The notes below the pieces were generated by a model that had not been told where the DNA came from, made no database searches, and saw nothing but the letters and a program-made list of their open reading frames with translations. From contig NC_134649.1 in NCBI RefSeq assembly GCF_030463565.1, forward strand, positions 39,953,044-40,017,043: a stretch of 64,000 nt of DNA, written 5' to 3'. The translations under genes and the position numbers were made by a program. Shown here one piece after another: positions 52,201 through 64,000 of this stretch (positions are counted from its first letter, which is position 1; each line of letters begins with the position of its first letter). The stretch is from Pelecanus crispus. Its lineage: Eukaryota > Chordata > Aves > Pelecaniformes > Pelecanidae.

Positions 52201-53266
52201 TTTAATTCTGCACAAATTGGACTGGACAGGTAAGAGATTTATTTCTAGACATGGAGATGTTATTAGATTTTATGTTTCACCACATCATGTTAAAGAAGAC
52301 AGCACAGATATTTTCTCCCTTTCCCCAAACCATCCTAGAAGAGAATGGAAAGAAGAGCTGTGCCTGGGGCTACTGTGCACCAATATTATTAAAATGCATG
52401 TTCCTGAGGGACAAGCGATTGAAAATGGTTACAAAAGGGGCTGGTACTGAATAGTCATGCCTGAAACACCTGAATTACAAGACCACCAGTATGAACTGTA
52501 ACAAAACTTCAGGCAAGAGTTGCAACAAATCTACTTTTACTGTACTGAGGCTATGTTCACGATGAAGTTTATATGAGAGCCTGAGTCAGCCTCTCATGTG
52601 GAAGGAAAAACTAAAGGTGGGCGACAAAGATGCTCATCAGGGTGAATTCCTAATGATGTTTACAGGCATTTTGGGCTTGATTTCACTGGAGATAGAATTT
52701 TTTTCCCAGTATCCCTTTAGTGGGAGGTGATGGAAAGCAGCAGCTACAGATGCATTCAGTCTACCCCTGGCTGCTCAGACACAGTGGCCATTCAAACAGG
52801 CTGGTCCAGAAGGTGAACACTTGTGTTACAGCTTTGTTTCCTGAGGAAGTCCAGCAGGATCCTGCCTAGCTACTGACATGTCCTTTATAAAGCCTTACCA
52901 GGCATCAGCAAATAAAAACGGAGCTTGGAAATAGATTTGCCAGCACCAAGGTTGTTTTCCTCCCTCTCAATTAAAGTCTCTTATCTGAGGTACTAAGGAA
53001 GCGGCTTGCACAGCACTCGGCACTGCAAAACCCTGGGATTCCCAGCTCCAATTTCCCCATTCAAGCACAGATGTTACCTTTTTTTCCTATTCACATCCTT
53101 GAAGAACGTCATCTAATCACATGCATTTCATCAAAACATCCTTTTTTTTCCTCCACAGATGTCTCTCTTTGGAGTCTGTTGCTGGCATTCAAAAGCAGCA
53201 AGAAGCCAAGCCGGAACCTTAAGTGAGTTTTGAGGGCAACCAACAGTGTTTGCACAGAGGACACAC
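49251..53266 (-). other. GRIP2: GRIP2 intron after PDZ3
   Basis: 4.0 kb, phase 1, donor CAG|GTGTGT, acceptor CCATCAG. No repeat family or exon is recognised. Confidence 0.75.
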
Positions 53267-53436
53267 CTGTTTCTGGAGGCTTCAAAGGCAGCCTGCTTTG
53301 GTGAACAGGTAATATCTCCAGCTTGACATTTTCCGAAGTGGCAGCTAAGAGCTGAGTTGCCTCTAATAAGGAGCAGTGCTCTGTGCTTGTGCCATCAATG
53401 GAGAGAATATGGTCGCCAACATGCAATGCGCCACAT
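53267..53436 (-). CDS. GRIP2: GRIP2 exon: PDZ3 second half
   Basis: Residues 153-208, 170 bp, 24 bp longer than its PDZ2/4/5 counterparts because it carries the start of the linker. It reads [31 protein letters not shown] and ends [14 protein letters not shown]. Acceptor is CTTTGCAG. Confidence 0.95.
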
Positions 53437-54159
53437 CTGCAAAGGAAACAGCAAGAGAGGTAATTATATACATGGCCAAAATCCATGTCTTTACAGTTGG
53501 GAGTAGAAACATACAAAATCCAACTGTGAATTATTGTGTGAATTCATGTGAATTTTTTTTCCTATTTCATTTTTTTTTTACTTCCAATTTGAACCTTAGG
53601 TTCAAGTGTTGCCCCAAATACCAACTAAGACGGTTCATGCTTGAGTCAGTGCTGCTGGTGGCTTAGGAAAGGTCTTCTAAGTTTTTACTAGTGCCCACTC
53701 ATAGCTAGTCTGGACAACTGAGGGCTCACCCAGCACTGCAGTTAAGTCCTACAAGCCAGCAGTTCAGCTCAGCAACACAACTAACCACAGGTAGGGCTGC
53801 ATCACGGTCTGTCTTTCTGTATCCCCATGTAAAGGGTGACTAGCTGACTTGCCCATCACGAAAAGGCTCTAGCCAGAAGTCTCCAGAATAGGTGTTTGCC
53901 ATTCCACAGCTCCAGGGCAGTCAGATCTGAGGTTTTTAAAACAGAGCTCAGCTTTCACATGCACTGAGTTACATTCATTCCTGGTGAGGAGGGTCCACTG
54001 GTGTTGGGTCAGATATTTTTAGCACACTCAGTGCTAAGAACATGTGGACACGGCCATTTCAAGGTGAGGCAGGGAAGAATGGTATATAACTAACAAGGGG
54101 ACAAAAAAGCAGTGGAGAAAGGAAAAGCAGAGCTAGGAGCAGACTGTTCAGATCTGTAC
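53437..54159 (-). other. GRIP2: GRIP2 intron within PDZ3
   Basis: 0.7 kb, phase 2 in an Arg codon, donor CAG|GTACAG. Nothing else is recognised. Confidence 0.8.
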
Positions 54160-54307
54160 CTGTCCACCACGCTGGCCGGCTTGATCTTGTCGATGACAAT
54201 GACCTGCTTGTTCCGGTGCGTGGTTGTCGTCAGTGTGATTCCTAGTGTAGACCCTGGAGTCTTTGCTATTTCAACTAGTAAAGGACCTGAAGCATTTGCT
54301 ACAGTAT
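54160..54307 (-). CDS. GRIP2: GRIP2 exon: PDZ3 first half
   Basis: Residues 104-151, 148 bp. It reads [38 protein letters not shown] and ends PASVVD plus a split Arg. LGITL is the binding loop. [12 protein letters not shown] matches human GRIP2. Acceptor is GTTTTGCAG. Confidence 0.96.
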
Positions 54308-57300
54308 CTGCAAAACAAGAGAGCATCTGAAGACACTTCTCATACAGCCTTTTCCATTTCTAAATGCAGGGGGTAGGTCAATAGTGCTGACTTGCCATGT
54401 GTGTCAGCAAACCTGTAGTTTGGACATCCTACAGTCTGTATCACACAGTAACTTAACAAAGAAGTAAATTCAAGAAGTAAAATTGCTTCTGCACAAAATA
54501 TATATGATAATGAAGTGAAGAGATATTACAACATAATTCACTCATGGAAACAACCCCCCCTGCCTCTTTTCTTGGGGTTAAATAGCAAGATCGAGGAAGA
54601 GATTGCTCAAATGCTCTGCAGCAGTCACATCACCAGTATTAAAAGCACAAAAATGAAGATCAGGAGGACATCACCGTTATAGGCTTCTTCCCAAACAAAG
54701 GCACAAAGAAACACAATCCCACTTTCTAAAGTACTCAGAAGTCTTGTGTGCTGATGACCTCCACAGAAGTCAGTCAACTCCTGTGTGCTTCAGCACCAGC
54801 TTCAAAATATTGCCTCAGCTGCTCATTTCAGCTCCTCCAGTGTGACAGGGACATAGCGCTACCTACCCACAAGCTTACAAAAGCCTCCTCTCTCTCATCA
54901 GACAATACAGGGGTAACTCATATTTAAATGATGCATTTCTGCAATAAGTTTAACAGATGCTGTAAGTGAGACTATGAAACTCCTACGAAATTGCACCTGT
55001 TAGCATAAGCCTGCACCATACCTATTCATCTCTTCTGAGGAAGGAGGAGGAAAAAGAAAGCCTGTGTCTCTGGCTGATTAGACAGAAATTCCCTCCACCT
55101 CTATTACACACGTTTGCTTCCAGATTACCTAAAGCCATGGTAAAAAGGCTGGATTCACAAACGTCTTATCACCACCACACAACCTACAACCAGCACCCCA
55201 TGTGTAGTTTGACCCCCCCCCCCCCCAAAAGAGCACCTCATGGAAACCCAGCCATCTGCTTCAAAGGAAAGGCCAGCAGAGCCCTCTGAGAGCCTGATGC
55301 CTCCTCAGCCCTTAATTATTCATAGTAAAGCTTTTCTTTTCCAAACCTATGCTCCACTAAAAATGCTGATGCTACTTGGCTCCAAAACTTGAGGCATGGC
55401 TCATTCTTGCTCTCTGATAAACAGGAGCATTGATGCAAATCTCAGAAGCTAAGCTGCAGCAAGGTCTTTCCTGAAGATGCTGAGACTCTGGAGACAGAAA
55501 TGTCCCTTGGAAATTTCCCCCAGGGATCAGCCAGGAGATGTTCAGGCTCTGGTCTACTCTCAGCGCCCTTTTTCCCAGGGGAGGAAGGAGGAGGAATGAG
55601 CCATGTTAAAGGTTATGCAGGCTTCAAATAAAACACTGCTTATTCTCTGTTGAAAAGGACCACTGGGGAGTCCTGCAGGCCCTGACAAAAAACACAGCCC
55701 CATTCAGTCCAAAGATACACAAAGCACCCAGCTAAAGCCTGTGGAAGGTGCACTTAAGCCTTCATTAGCAAAGGAAGCACCAAGAGACTGAGTACCTCTT
55801 CCAACAGCAAACATCAGCTATATGTTGTTTTTGCCACCCATGTGTGTCCAGCACATATCCTCTGAAGAGGGACAGAAACTTACATTTCTCCAGCTGAAGG
55901 GAAGGAGATAGGAAAAAAAAGAAATCATGGAAAAAAGCATGCTGGAGTGGTAGACCTTTCTTTGCAAGGAAAATACCTTCTCCTCTCGGTTTTACCCAGC
56001 ATCCAAGCTTCTTGGCTTTGCCAAGTGTTTCTCAGGGCGGGTCTCAGCACAATGAGAAGAGGAAAGGGCTTTGGATACCTTCTCCCATGCCAGGACCTAG
56101 GTATCAATAAGACTGTAGGAAATCACAGTCCTGCCTCCAGCTTACGGTCCCTCTTCCCACCACACACAGCACGGGCCACCCTGCCATCCTTTTTAATTCT
56201 CATCTCCAATGGCACAGAAAAGAATTGCTCCAAATCCATTTTATAGAGGCATTTGTTGGGGAAATAACAGCCAAGCCTCTATTAATTATTCTAGGGAAAG
56301 ATTTGGCTCAAATCAAAGGTCAGGAGTCTGCAATTTAGCAATATTTGTGAGGCGTGATTAACATGGGGCTATTACACCCAAGCTAATCTAAAAAGAAACA
56401 CGGAGAGGCCAGGGCAGGCCATGCAATAACCTTACTGTAGGGAGTCAATTCGCATTGCTGCTTTGGCACCATGAGGTGTTTTTGCACCATCACGCACAGG
56501 TGCAACCTCACCCAGCATCGGTGGAAAAGGTATCCACAGCTCTACTGTGTTTCACAGCAAATCTCACCTTACTTAAAGAAAGATCCTTTCTCACAAGCCA
56601 AGAGGCTCTAAGCAGTTGTTCTGGAGGCTCAGCATTCACGAGATAATCAACTCAGATGCTGCTCAGCATGTACTGAAGGCCAAAAATCACACTGTTGCAG
56701 AACAAGCATCATCGAGGCCAGTGACACCCAGTTTAATACAGATACAGCAGCTTGCATCGTTTCTCTAGGGTTTTGTTACCAAGGAACAGAAAAACTATAT
56801 ATGTGTATGCTGCCTTGGCATCCAGATTGTCACGTAAGGGTTTGAAAGTGTTTTGCAAGCAATGAATTGTGCTTCCCAGAGGAGGATGGTACAATTTTAC
56901 AGACTGGGAAACTGAGGCACAGCTGTCATGCAACTTGTCCAAAATACATATTTGTTCAGTGGATAGTCAGAAAGGGTCCAGAAGAGGATCCCTCTCCGGT
57001 TCCCTGTTGCTGTATGAATGATGTTACATCTCCTGACATTGCTGGGGGAAAGCACATATGCTATCTTCACCCATCTTCAGAACCAATATTTTTCGTAACC
57101 AAATAAACCTTTATGCCCTCCACCTTTTTGAAGACATTTGCTCTTTTTAGGTGGCATTGACTAAATAGGAACCTGTAACATTCAGTATCAGCAGTTCTGG
57201 CCTGAATCAGTCCCGGAAGCCCACATAACATGTGGCCCCAAATCCTGCCTGCATTTTTCATTCCAAACCCAAATTCCAGCCATTTCAAAATGTTCAAGTG

Positions 57301-60300
57301 AAAATTCAGCAGCCACCAGGTGACTGACTACAGATCTAATCAACCCTCTAATCTTCGCCACCAAAACAGAAAGAGGAAAGCCTACCAAAACTTGCTCAAC
57401 TACAGCAAATTCCATCGCCCTGTCCACCTGGCTGACCCCAGGAGGACACAAAGGGCTATGCAAAACCCGCTCATACCCATACACTTGAGGGGTACTCACC
57501 AATATTGTATTGGATATAAGGAAAGCAGAGACTGCTCCAGGCAGCCAGACCCCCCAGTGTCAAAGGTACAGGAAAGCTGGTTACACCACCACTCAAAGCT
57601 GGGGGCTGGCAGGTGTTTTCTTAAAGATCTTCCTCTCAACAGCTTATTTTGGAGGAAATACTGTGGGGTTTTTTCCTTCTTGCACTAGTTTTCCTTGAGC
57701 CCCACCTGGCTTTGCTCACCTCCCTACGGAGGGATGCTCTTGTAACCAGGCTGGAAAGTGTTCTGAGCACTTGCCTGGGGGATAAGTGAGGTGTGCCAGT
57801 AGAGATTTTTTTCCCTGCTGTAATGCACTTTAGGGAAGAGGAGGAGAGGGAGGGGAGGGAGGAGGCAACCCCCTTGCAAATGCAAACAAAAGAAAACAAA
57901 AACTCCTAGAAGAACGAAACCAGGGAGCTGCCTCCTTCCCGACACAGCCCAGTGGCTCGCGATCACTCTGACTTCACGGGCTCCATTTGAGGCCCTATCC
58001 CCTGCCACCGTTCAGCAGAGGCCAAGAGGTCACCCATTTGTGGGACACTACCAGGCCTCCACTCCATCAGCAGGAGAGCCTCGCAGGCCTAAAAATCTCC
58101 AGCCTAAAAACAAATGGGCGGAGGGGCAGCCAGGGGAAGGGAGAGGAGGAGAAGGACACAGCAAATTGCTTTGCTCATTCATCATCTCTGGCAGAGAGCT
58201 TCCCCCCTCCATGAGTCAATCCTAAAGGCTCGCAGCCCAGTGCCTCATGTCATGGCACACACAGCTTATTTACAGAGTAACTATTCAAATCCCACTGTTT
58301 TCTGGCTGATCAGTTTATTTGTTAGGGTTTTTTAATTTCTTTTCCCCCTTTTATAAAAGACCCGTAAGATAGAGTATCGCTACAGGGAAGCATCTGTTCA
58401 TTGCAACGTTTATCTGGCATCAGCAAAGGGCAGAGACTTTCCTGATGCCCAAGGGAGGTGCATGCCCAGTTCACACTCCTTTTAAATGGAAATGGCAGAT
58501 TAATTCAATTCCTTTGGTGACCTTGAGAAATCTCAGCCAATTTGATTAAAAGCCTGCTGCGGCCCCATCCTACGCTGGCCTCCCCGGTGAAAGCCCGACA
58601 GCCAGGGGATGCTCGGTGGTGGTGGCAAGCAGCTGCCGCGTCCCTCACATCAAGAGCAGGGCTGGCCCCATGCAGCTCATCCTCAGCGCACAATTTTGGC
58701 TTGGAAACCACGCAGCCAGCTGGGGAATGCCGTGATTCAACACTCCCCCGCAGCAGCAACTTCCCCTCCTCGAGGGTCTGCCCACACCACCCCAGTGTGT
58801 ACGGCTGCAGTGGAGAGTGAGCGCAATGCAAAAAACTCTGTTTTCCCTGGGGATGAACAGGCCAAGCACCTCTTCATGGTGGCATCCCCAGCTCTTAGAA
58901 TGAATCAAGTGAACTGTGTGGCCACGTGTCCCTCCAGCCCCTTCACCAAGTTTTCAAATGGAAATTAGGAGTGCTGCCTTCAGGTTAATAATGTCCTCAC
59001 ACTGCTTCCAGCACCTGCTCTTCCCTTCCTTCACCATCTTCCTGTAGATGGTAAAGAGAATGTCTGTAATAGTTGTGATTTGGGGATGATGCACTCATCT
59101 GTTGCAGTTATTAGCTGTTGCCTGGCAAAACTGTCTGCAGAGATTGTTTTAAAGTACATGTTCTGCACCATCTTGCCTTAAAAGAAAGCAGGGCAAGTAT
59201 ATCCCTTTACAGGGTTGGCGAGAAGCACTCTCTGTGCAGAAATTACCTACGAAAGGGGTTGTTTTTACATCTTGGGAAGTATCTGGCCATGGTCCACTGT
59301 ACAGTAACATGAGATGGAGAATCATTTCATAAAACCCTGCCATCGCTCTGTGTTCACTCAACCCTAACAGTTTTAGGTGGGAGAGTTACTTAAGAAGAAA
59401 TACCAAGACACCTTCATGGCTATTTTTGCTCCAAGTCAGGTTTTAAAACAACCAACATTCTGCAACATAGGCACCAAGGGACTGTACAAACAACAAAACC
59501 CCCAAAAAGCCTATTTCCCAGGCACCATTAATTGTTCAGACTTGACAGCTCTGTGCAAATCCCTCCTTAACTCCACCTGCCCTCCCCCAGGGCAGGGCTG
59601 CCAGCCCAGCCAGCCTGCGAGGAGAGGAACAGACATCCTTTACTGACCGCTGCAGAGTTATCACAATTACAATCACATAGAAAGGTAGAAAACAGGATTT
59701 GGGTAGTTTCTGTTTTCCAACATTTAAGCATCTCCTCTTTTTCATGAATACCAGCCAATTTCTAAAGAAAAGCTGCTCCGGTACATGGCAGAAGCCAGGC
59801 AGCGTGCAGGCAAGTGCCGAGGCATCAGGTTTTCCTTCCAGCTCCCCCAGAGGAGTACGTGTCTGTGTGGCATACAGCTGCCCAGGTCCTGGCAGCCTCC
59901 TCCCCCAGGAGAGACCCAGTATGTCCACTCTTGTGGAGTTTCTGCTGAAAGGAAGGGGAAAGCCTGGGAGAAGGAGACTCAAAAGGAAGCAGAAAGCCCT
60001 CAGGGCTGGCACAAGGAGCTCCCTTAAACTGGTACAACCCTCTTGCACATTACATGGGGTGAGTTCTGGCGTTCTCAGCTCTCTTTCCTTGGAGGTGGCA
60101 TGGTATTAAACTCTCGGCTGCAGATCCTTTTTATTTCCCTTCTCAGTGACAAATCAGAAAACAACCTGATATCACGGACTCCTATTCTTTGCTGGACCCT
60201 AGGCTCAGACATGCTGGACTGGTTTGTGAGATTTGCAGAAAAGACTCCAACCTAGTCCAGCTTGTGGCTCCAGTGGAGGCAAAAACCCCTCTGCAGACAT

Positions 60301-61086
60301 ATATGCAACATCAAAATCTAATGCACAGCTCAACAAGCTTCCAGAACCAACACAGCTTCGGACTCTGTGGTAACCTTAAACTCATTAACGACGCTCCCTA
60401 GAGTAACAGCTGTGTGTCACGAAGCCAGCTCAAAATGACTCTACAGTTGCTAATAATAAACCCTTTCCCAGGGCTTGAAACTGAAAATCAAATAAAAAAA
60501 AAAAAAACCACCAATCCTCCAAACACTCAAACAATATCTACTGCATAGAACACTTTTTAGAAATACCCGTCGTCTGCCCTCCAGTAAATGCTGTCTTATT
60601 TGGGGTCAATCAGTTGATCACCCCTCATTTATTTCAGAACCAGATCTGAACTAACATTTCTAAGAAAGGGAATAGCTCCAGAATTAAGCAGGATCAAAAT
60701 TCAGAACCGAAGCCACAGCCACATCAAGTCTCTGCCTGCAGCTCACCCCCCTGCACACATTTAATAGTGGTATTTGCAGTGCTGGCAGAGTGCTCCAGCG
60801 CCCTTTAACTCTAATTTCTCCTATGCCCTCTTTGCCTACATTAGAAAATCCCCCTTTTCCACCTCCTCTAAAACCAGTCATCGTTCCCATCAAGACACAT
60901 CACTGGATAAGGGCATTTCAAATGCATTCAACTAAGCCAGCTTTGAACTCTACCCCTTACACCCATGTTGGCAGCACATTGCTCAGCAATTTTTCCACTG
61001 AAACCGAGTATCCCAGTTACTGTGTCAAGTCTCACATACTTTCCAGGCAGTCAGAGAAAATGCCACCACAACTATCTTGGCCTTAC
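54308..61086 (-). other. GRIP2: GRIP2 intron between PDZ2 and PDZ3
   Basis: 6.8 kb, phase 1, donor TGG|GTAAGG. It contains a C14 homopolymer at 55213-55226 and a short A-run near 60494-60506. No TE, exon or RNA gene is recognised. Confidence 0.75.
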
Positions 61087-61232
61087 CCATGATGGTCACA
61101 TCATACTCGATCTGGAAGAGTGCCTCCTGGCTGCACTGCCGCAGGATGTTGAGGGCGTCAGCATGGGTCATGCTGTGCAGAGGGATCCCATCAACGCTCA
61201 GCAGCCTGTCCCCAATTTTCAAGGACCCTTCC
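61087..61232 (-). CDS. GRIP2: GRIP2 exon: PDZ2 second half
   Basis: Residues 55-102, 146 bp. It reads [38 protein letters not shown] and ends EYDVTIM. It closely matches human GRIP2. The acceptor TCCTACAG lies only about 28 bp from a simple-repeat block. Confidence 0.96.
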
Positions 61233-61832
61233 CTGTAGGAAGCCACAGGCAAAAAGGTTTTTTGTGTATATGTATTTATTTATATTTAGATCTATTTTCT
61301 CCATATATTTATGTATCTATCTGTATTTTGTATATATATTTAATATACTTATCTATTTTTTGTGTGTGTATACATATATACACGTGTGTGTGTGTGTGTG
61401 TATACATATATTAAAAAGTCAATTACTTTGATCCTGTAGGAATTGAATGCTGCTTGGGACAATAGTTTGGGTTATTTATAGTACCAGGCCCATCATATTA
61501 AATTAGCAGCATGAGAATAGGTAGACTGCCTCCTGCTTTCTAACACAGCGTCAGCTCTTCATCTGCACAGGGTTGATTAAGCGGCTGCCTCTGGAAAAGG
61601 AGTTTCTGCTTGTAACTACAACATCCGCGTGTGGGTCAGGCTATGAGCACTGGACCCATCCTCCCTGCAGCCCACAGGTCCCACACCACCTGTGTTGTTC
61701 CACACCACCAGCCTGAGAAGCCTTGGGGAGGCACCAGCAAGGAGGACAAGAAGGACACACGTCCAAGAGCATGGTGAGACCTGCTAGTCTGTCTTGTGAA
61801 AGCAAATGTTGGAGGTGCAACATGAGCATTAC
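61233..61832 (-). other. GRIP2: GRIP2 intron within PDZ2
   Basis: 0.6 kb, phase 2 in an Arg codon, donor CAG|GTAATG. The third nearest the downstream exon is simple repeat (listed separately). Confidence 0.8.
61261..61411. repeat. Compound TA/TATT/GT simple repeat
   Basis: A mixture of TATTT, TATC, TA and GT units, including about nine GT dinucleotides at 61384-61401 between TATACATATA blocks. It is probably length-polymorphic. Confidence 0.85.
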
Positions 61833-61908
61833 CTGTCTGCTGGGCCACCTGGCCTCACGTAGGTGAGCACCAGCGGTCTGGACTTGTGCCAGTCTTCATG
61901 GGCTCCCC
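61833..61908 (-). CDS. GRIP2: GRIP2 exon: PDZ2 central strands
   Basis: Residues 30-53, 76 bp. It reads [18 protein letters not shown] and PGGPAD plus a split Arg. It matches human [21 protein letters not shown] with Trp for Gly. A 295-bp intron separates it from the preceding exon. Confidence 0.96.
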
Positions 61909-62203
61909 CTGTAATCAAACCGGGAAAGCCGTCAGTCACTGGAGGTTTGAAAGTCTGAATGAGAATGCTCAGAAAAGAAGAGACATTTATCACATAACAG
62001 CTGACGCAGCCTGAAAGGAGAAAGACCGCCCTGGATTAGGCAGCTGGCAGTCCTTGAAGGCTGCATGGGATGCTCTCCAGGACAGGTTTTCGCTTCTCAG
62101 CTGAGGTTTATGACATTCATCTTCTTACTTGTCTCTTCCTGCTTTCCAAATCACCTCTGCCAGTGCTTGTCCCCCTTTGTTTTTCACTGGAGAAGGCACT
62201 AAC

Positions 62204-62290
62204 CTCTCAGCACGAAGCCAAAGCTGTTGCCTTCCTTGTAGAGGGACACCTCGATGGTCTTGGGAATAATGCCAGCACTGCTCTCTGGCA
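62204..62290 (-). CDS. GRIP2: GRIP2 exon: start of PDZ2 (first coding exon in window)
   Basis: Residues 1-28 of the window product, 87 bp. It reads [20 protein letters not shown] and [12 protein letters not shown] is the PDZ2 loop. The two leading bases complete a codon begun in an exon beyond 64000. Acceptor is CTTCCTTTAG and donor GAG|GTTAGT. Human GRIP2 reads [21 protein letters not shown] here. Confidence 0.95.
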
Positions 62291-64000
62291 CTAAAGGAAG
62301 AGAGGAAGACCCAGTTACCCCCAGATAAATCTTTTTCACACCACCCTGCAAAATAATACCAAAATTCATCCAAACAGCATTGAAATGAAAGTCCAGCCCA
62401 ATACACATCTTGTATCTTCCCTGTTTGGAGGCAAAAAGACCCCAACCTGGATGCGTGAACCTTCACCAGAGCCAACCATCATGTTTTAGGATGATTTCAC
62501 CAGCTCAGTATTGTGCATCTCCCCTCAAATTTGTCTTGGTTAATACTCTGACATTCAAGTAAAACCATCTCATTTATCAACTGGCTTTAATGCATTCAGC
62601 ATTACTCAAAAGCCAGAAGCTTCTGCCACAGATGGAAACTTATTAAAAAAAACCCAGCAGCAGCGTAAGGAATCAAGTCACTGGCTGACCTTAAAGAAAA
62701 TGAAAATCCGAAATCCTCAGTGCAAAAGGTTGGGGTTTTTTCCCTTACCTCTCATATTTTGACTTTAAAAAAAAGATTAAGTGAATCCTTTAAACTGATC
62801 CTAGGGGCAATTCAGTAATTTTATGTTAAATACACAGTACTATTTAATGTACAAAAGTAAAGAGAAAAAGAAAGAAACTGTTTCCGTCCTTTGCCATCCC
62901 CTGCTATTTAATGATTTATTGAACTACTGCAGTGAATACGGGACAATTTCCCAGTCTTCTCCACCCAGAACTGCACATGGCATTTCAGCCTGGTCCACTC
63001 CGAAAAGATCAATTCCTAATCTTCAAACCAAGTGCAATGAATGGCCACAAGGATAATCAGAAAAAAGACTAAGAGCTTGACTTCAACCTGGCAAATTGGA
63101 GCTGAGGGGTCCCCTAGGCATGTCTGCGCCAGTGTTGGCTCAGGAGGGGGTTTTTGAAGCAAATCTCCCCACTGTCCTCACGGCCAAGTACCCAGAGGGC
63201 TTGCAACCTGCACACAAATTAGGGTTAAACTAACCCTAAAGACGTACTGTGGAGGCATGGTACTGCCTTGCAGGCAGACAGCCCTGGGGACAAGGCTACA
63301 GCAAGGCCAAATAAACCCCCAAAACACCGTCCCCCACACAGCCACTTTGCTCCTGCTGCTGCTGCGCACTGACTGCTAACAGGGACACAGCCTAGAAATA
63401 TGCTAGAAGGGAAAAGCTCAGGGCACAGGAAGGCTCCCAGCTAAGGGGTGATACTCACATACCAAGAAGAGGGTATAAAACATCCACAAATGAGTTCAGA
63501 AACCATCCAATTTCTGTCCGAAGCACCCAAGCATGAAGTTCTGCAACAGCCTTTCATAAGGTCAGTGGGGAGCAGGGAAACCTAAGCTAGTGTTAACGCA
63601 GGGTTTGGTTTATTTATGAAAGAGATGATATGACACAGTGGCCTGAAAACTAGACTTGGACTTGCAAGGTCTGTTCTAAAGCAGGAATTTACAAAGTGGG
63701 GAGAAAAATTCAAACCCACAAGCACAAGCTATTGAATTGCACTATATTTCTGTTCTTTGCCCAGGGGAAGGGTGGGGGGGTGTGTGCACACAGCAATAAC
63801 AAACTCTCACCGCAGATAAAAGCCCACAATGAACTGGAGCAAGGCAATGATTGACAATTCCCTGTATTTTGCATGCCTCTGTTTGGATTAGTCATAAACA
63901 GCATAGATAATCTTACTGGAGAGAAGTCACTATTTCAGTGTGCTCTTCCTGCTCATTCAGAGGTGGGGACATTTTGCATTGCTGCTATTGATTGAGCCAT
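62291..64000 (-). other. GRIP2: GRIP2 intron, incomplete at window edge
   Basis: I searched the minus strand for the expected PDZ1 exon (NVGDYIRSVNGI-type sequence) and did not find it, so PDZ1 lies further right. The only structure noticed is the telomere-like palindrome at 63219-63239. Confidence 0.7.

Noticed and set aside
55213..55226. C14 run as a functional element
   Set aside because: A plain homopolymer deep in an intron with no other signal; most likely neutral and of uncertain length.
62291..64000. Search for the PDZ1 exon
   Set aside because: No minus-strand sequence resembling the expected PDZ1 exon was found; it must lie beyond the window.

Overview
This is vertebrate nuclear DNA, almost certainly from a bird. 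The avian signs are a CR1 LINE 3' end finishing in ATTCTATGATTCTATGATTC, a second CR1 scrap in the opposite orientation, and two copies of an ERV-L-like avian LTR. Coding sequence is split into short exons with GT-AG introns, and introns make up most of the window. There is no bacterial-type gene organisation. The species cannot be named from the sequence.

One gene fills most of the window: the minus-strand gene GRIP2 (glutamate receptor-interacting protein 2, also called ABP). It runs from beyond the right edge down to a 3' end near 6978. I resolved 20 consecutive coding exons (62290 down to 9015). Every junction has GT-AG splice sites and compatible phase. Joined, they read 949 residues without an internal stop and end at a natural TGA. 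They encode PDZ2 to PDZ7 with both inter-PDZ linkers; the N-terminus and PDZ1 lie off the right edge. The assignment to GRIP2 rather than GRIP1 rests on recalled paralogue-specific stretches in the two linkers and PDZ4. GRIP2 is a postsynaptic scaffold whose PDZ domains cluster AMPA receptors, ephrin/Eph partners and liprins.

Layout, left to right. 1-3275 is AT-rich, exon-free DNA ending in two AATAAA signals and a GT-rich element; it looks like the 3' UTR of a plus-strand gene. Mammalian synteny suggests SLC6A6, but no coding sequence is present to prove it. 3275-6977 separates the two convergent tails and holds a degraded LTR (minus), a large purine microsatellite with a pure (GAAAA)23 core, an 18-G run and a solo LTR (plus) with a 5-bp target duplication. 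6978-9014 is the GRIP2 3' UTR. 9015-62290 is the GRIP2 exon/intron body. 62291-64000 is intron.

The most notable observations are: one intron position repeated in PDZ2 to PDZ6, always splitting an arginine codon in phase 2; a Cys/His-rich segment in the PDZ3-PDZ4 linker; and a head-to-head pair of related LTRs around a triplex-prone purine tract between two convergent genes. I found no new multi-gene system here. Most other open frames are chance or antisense shadows.
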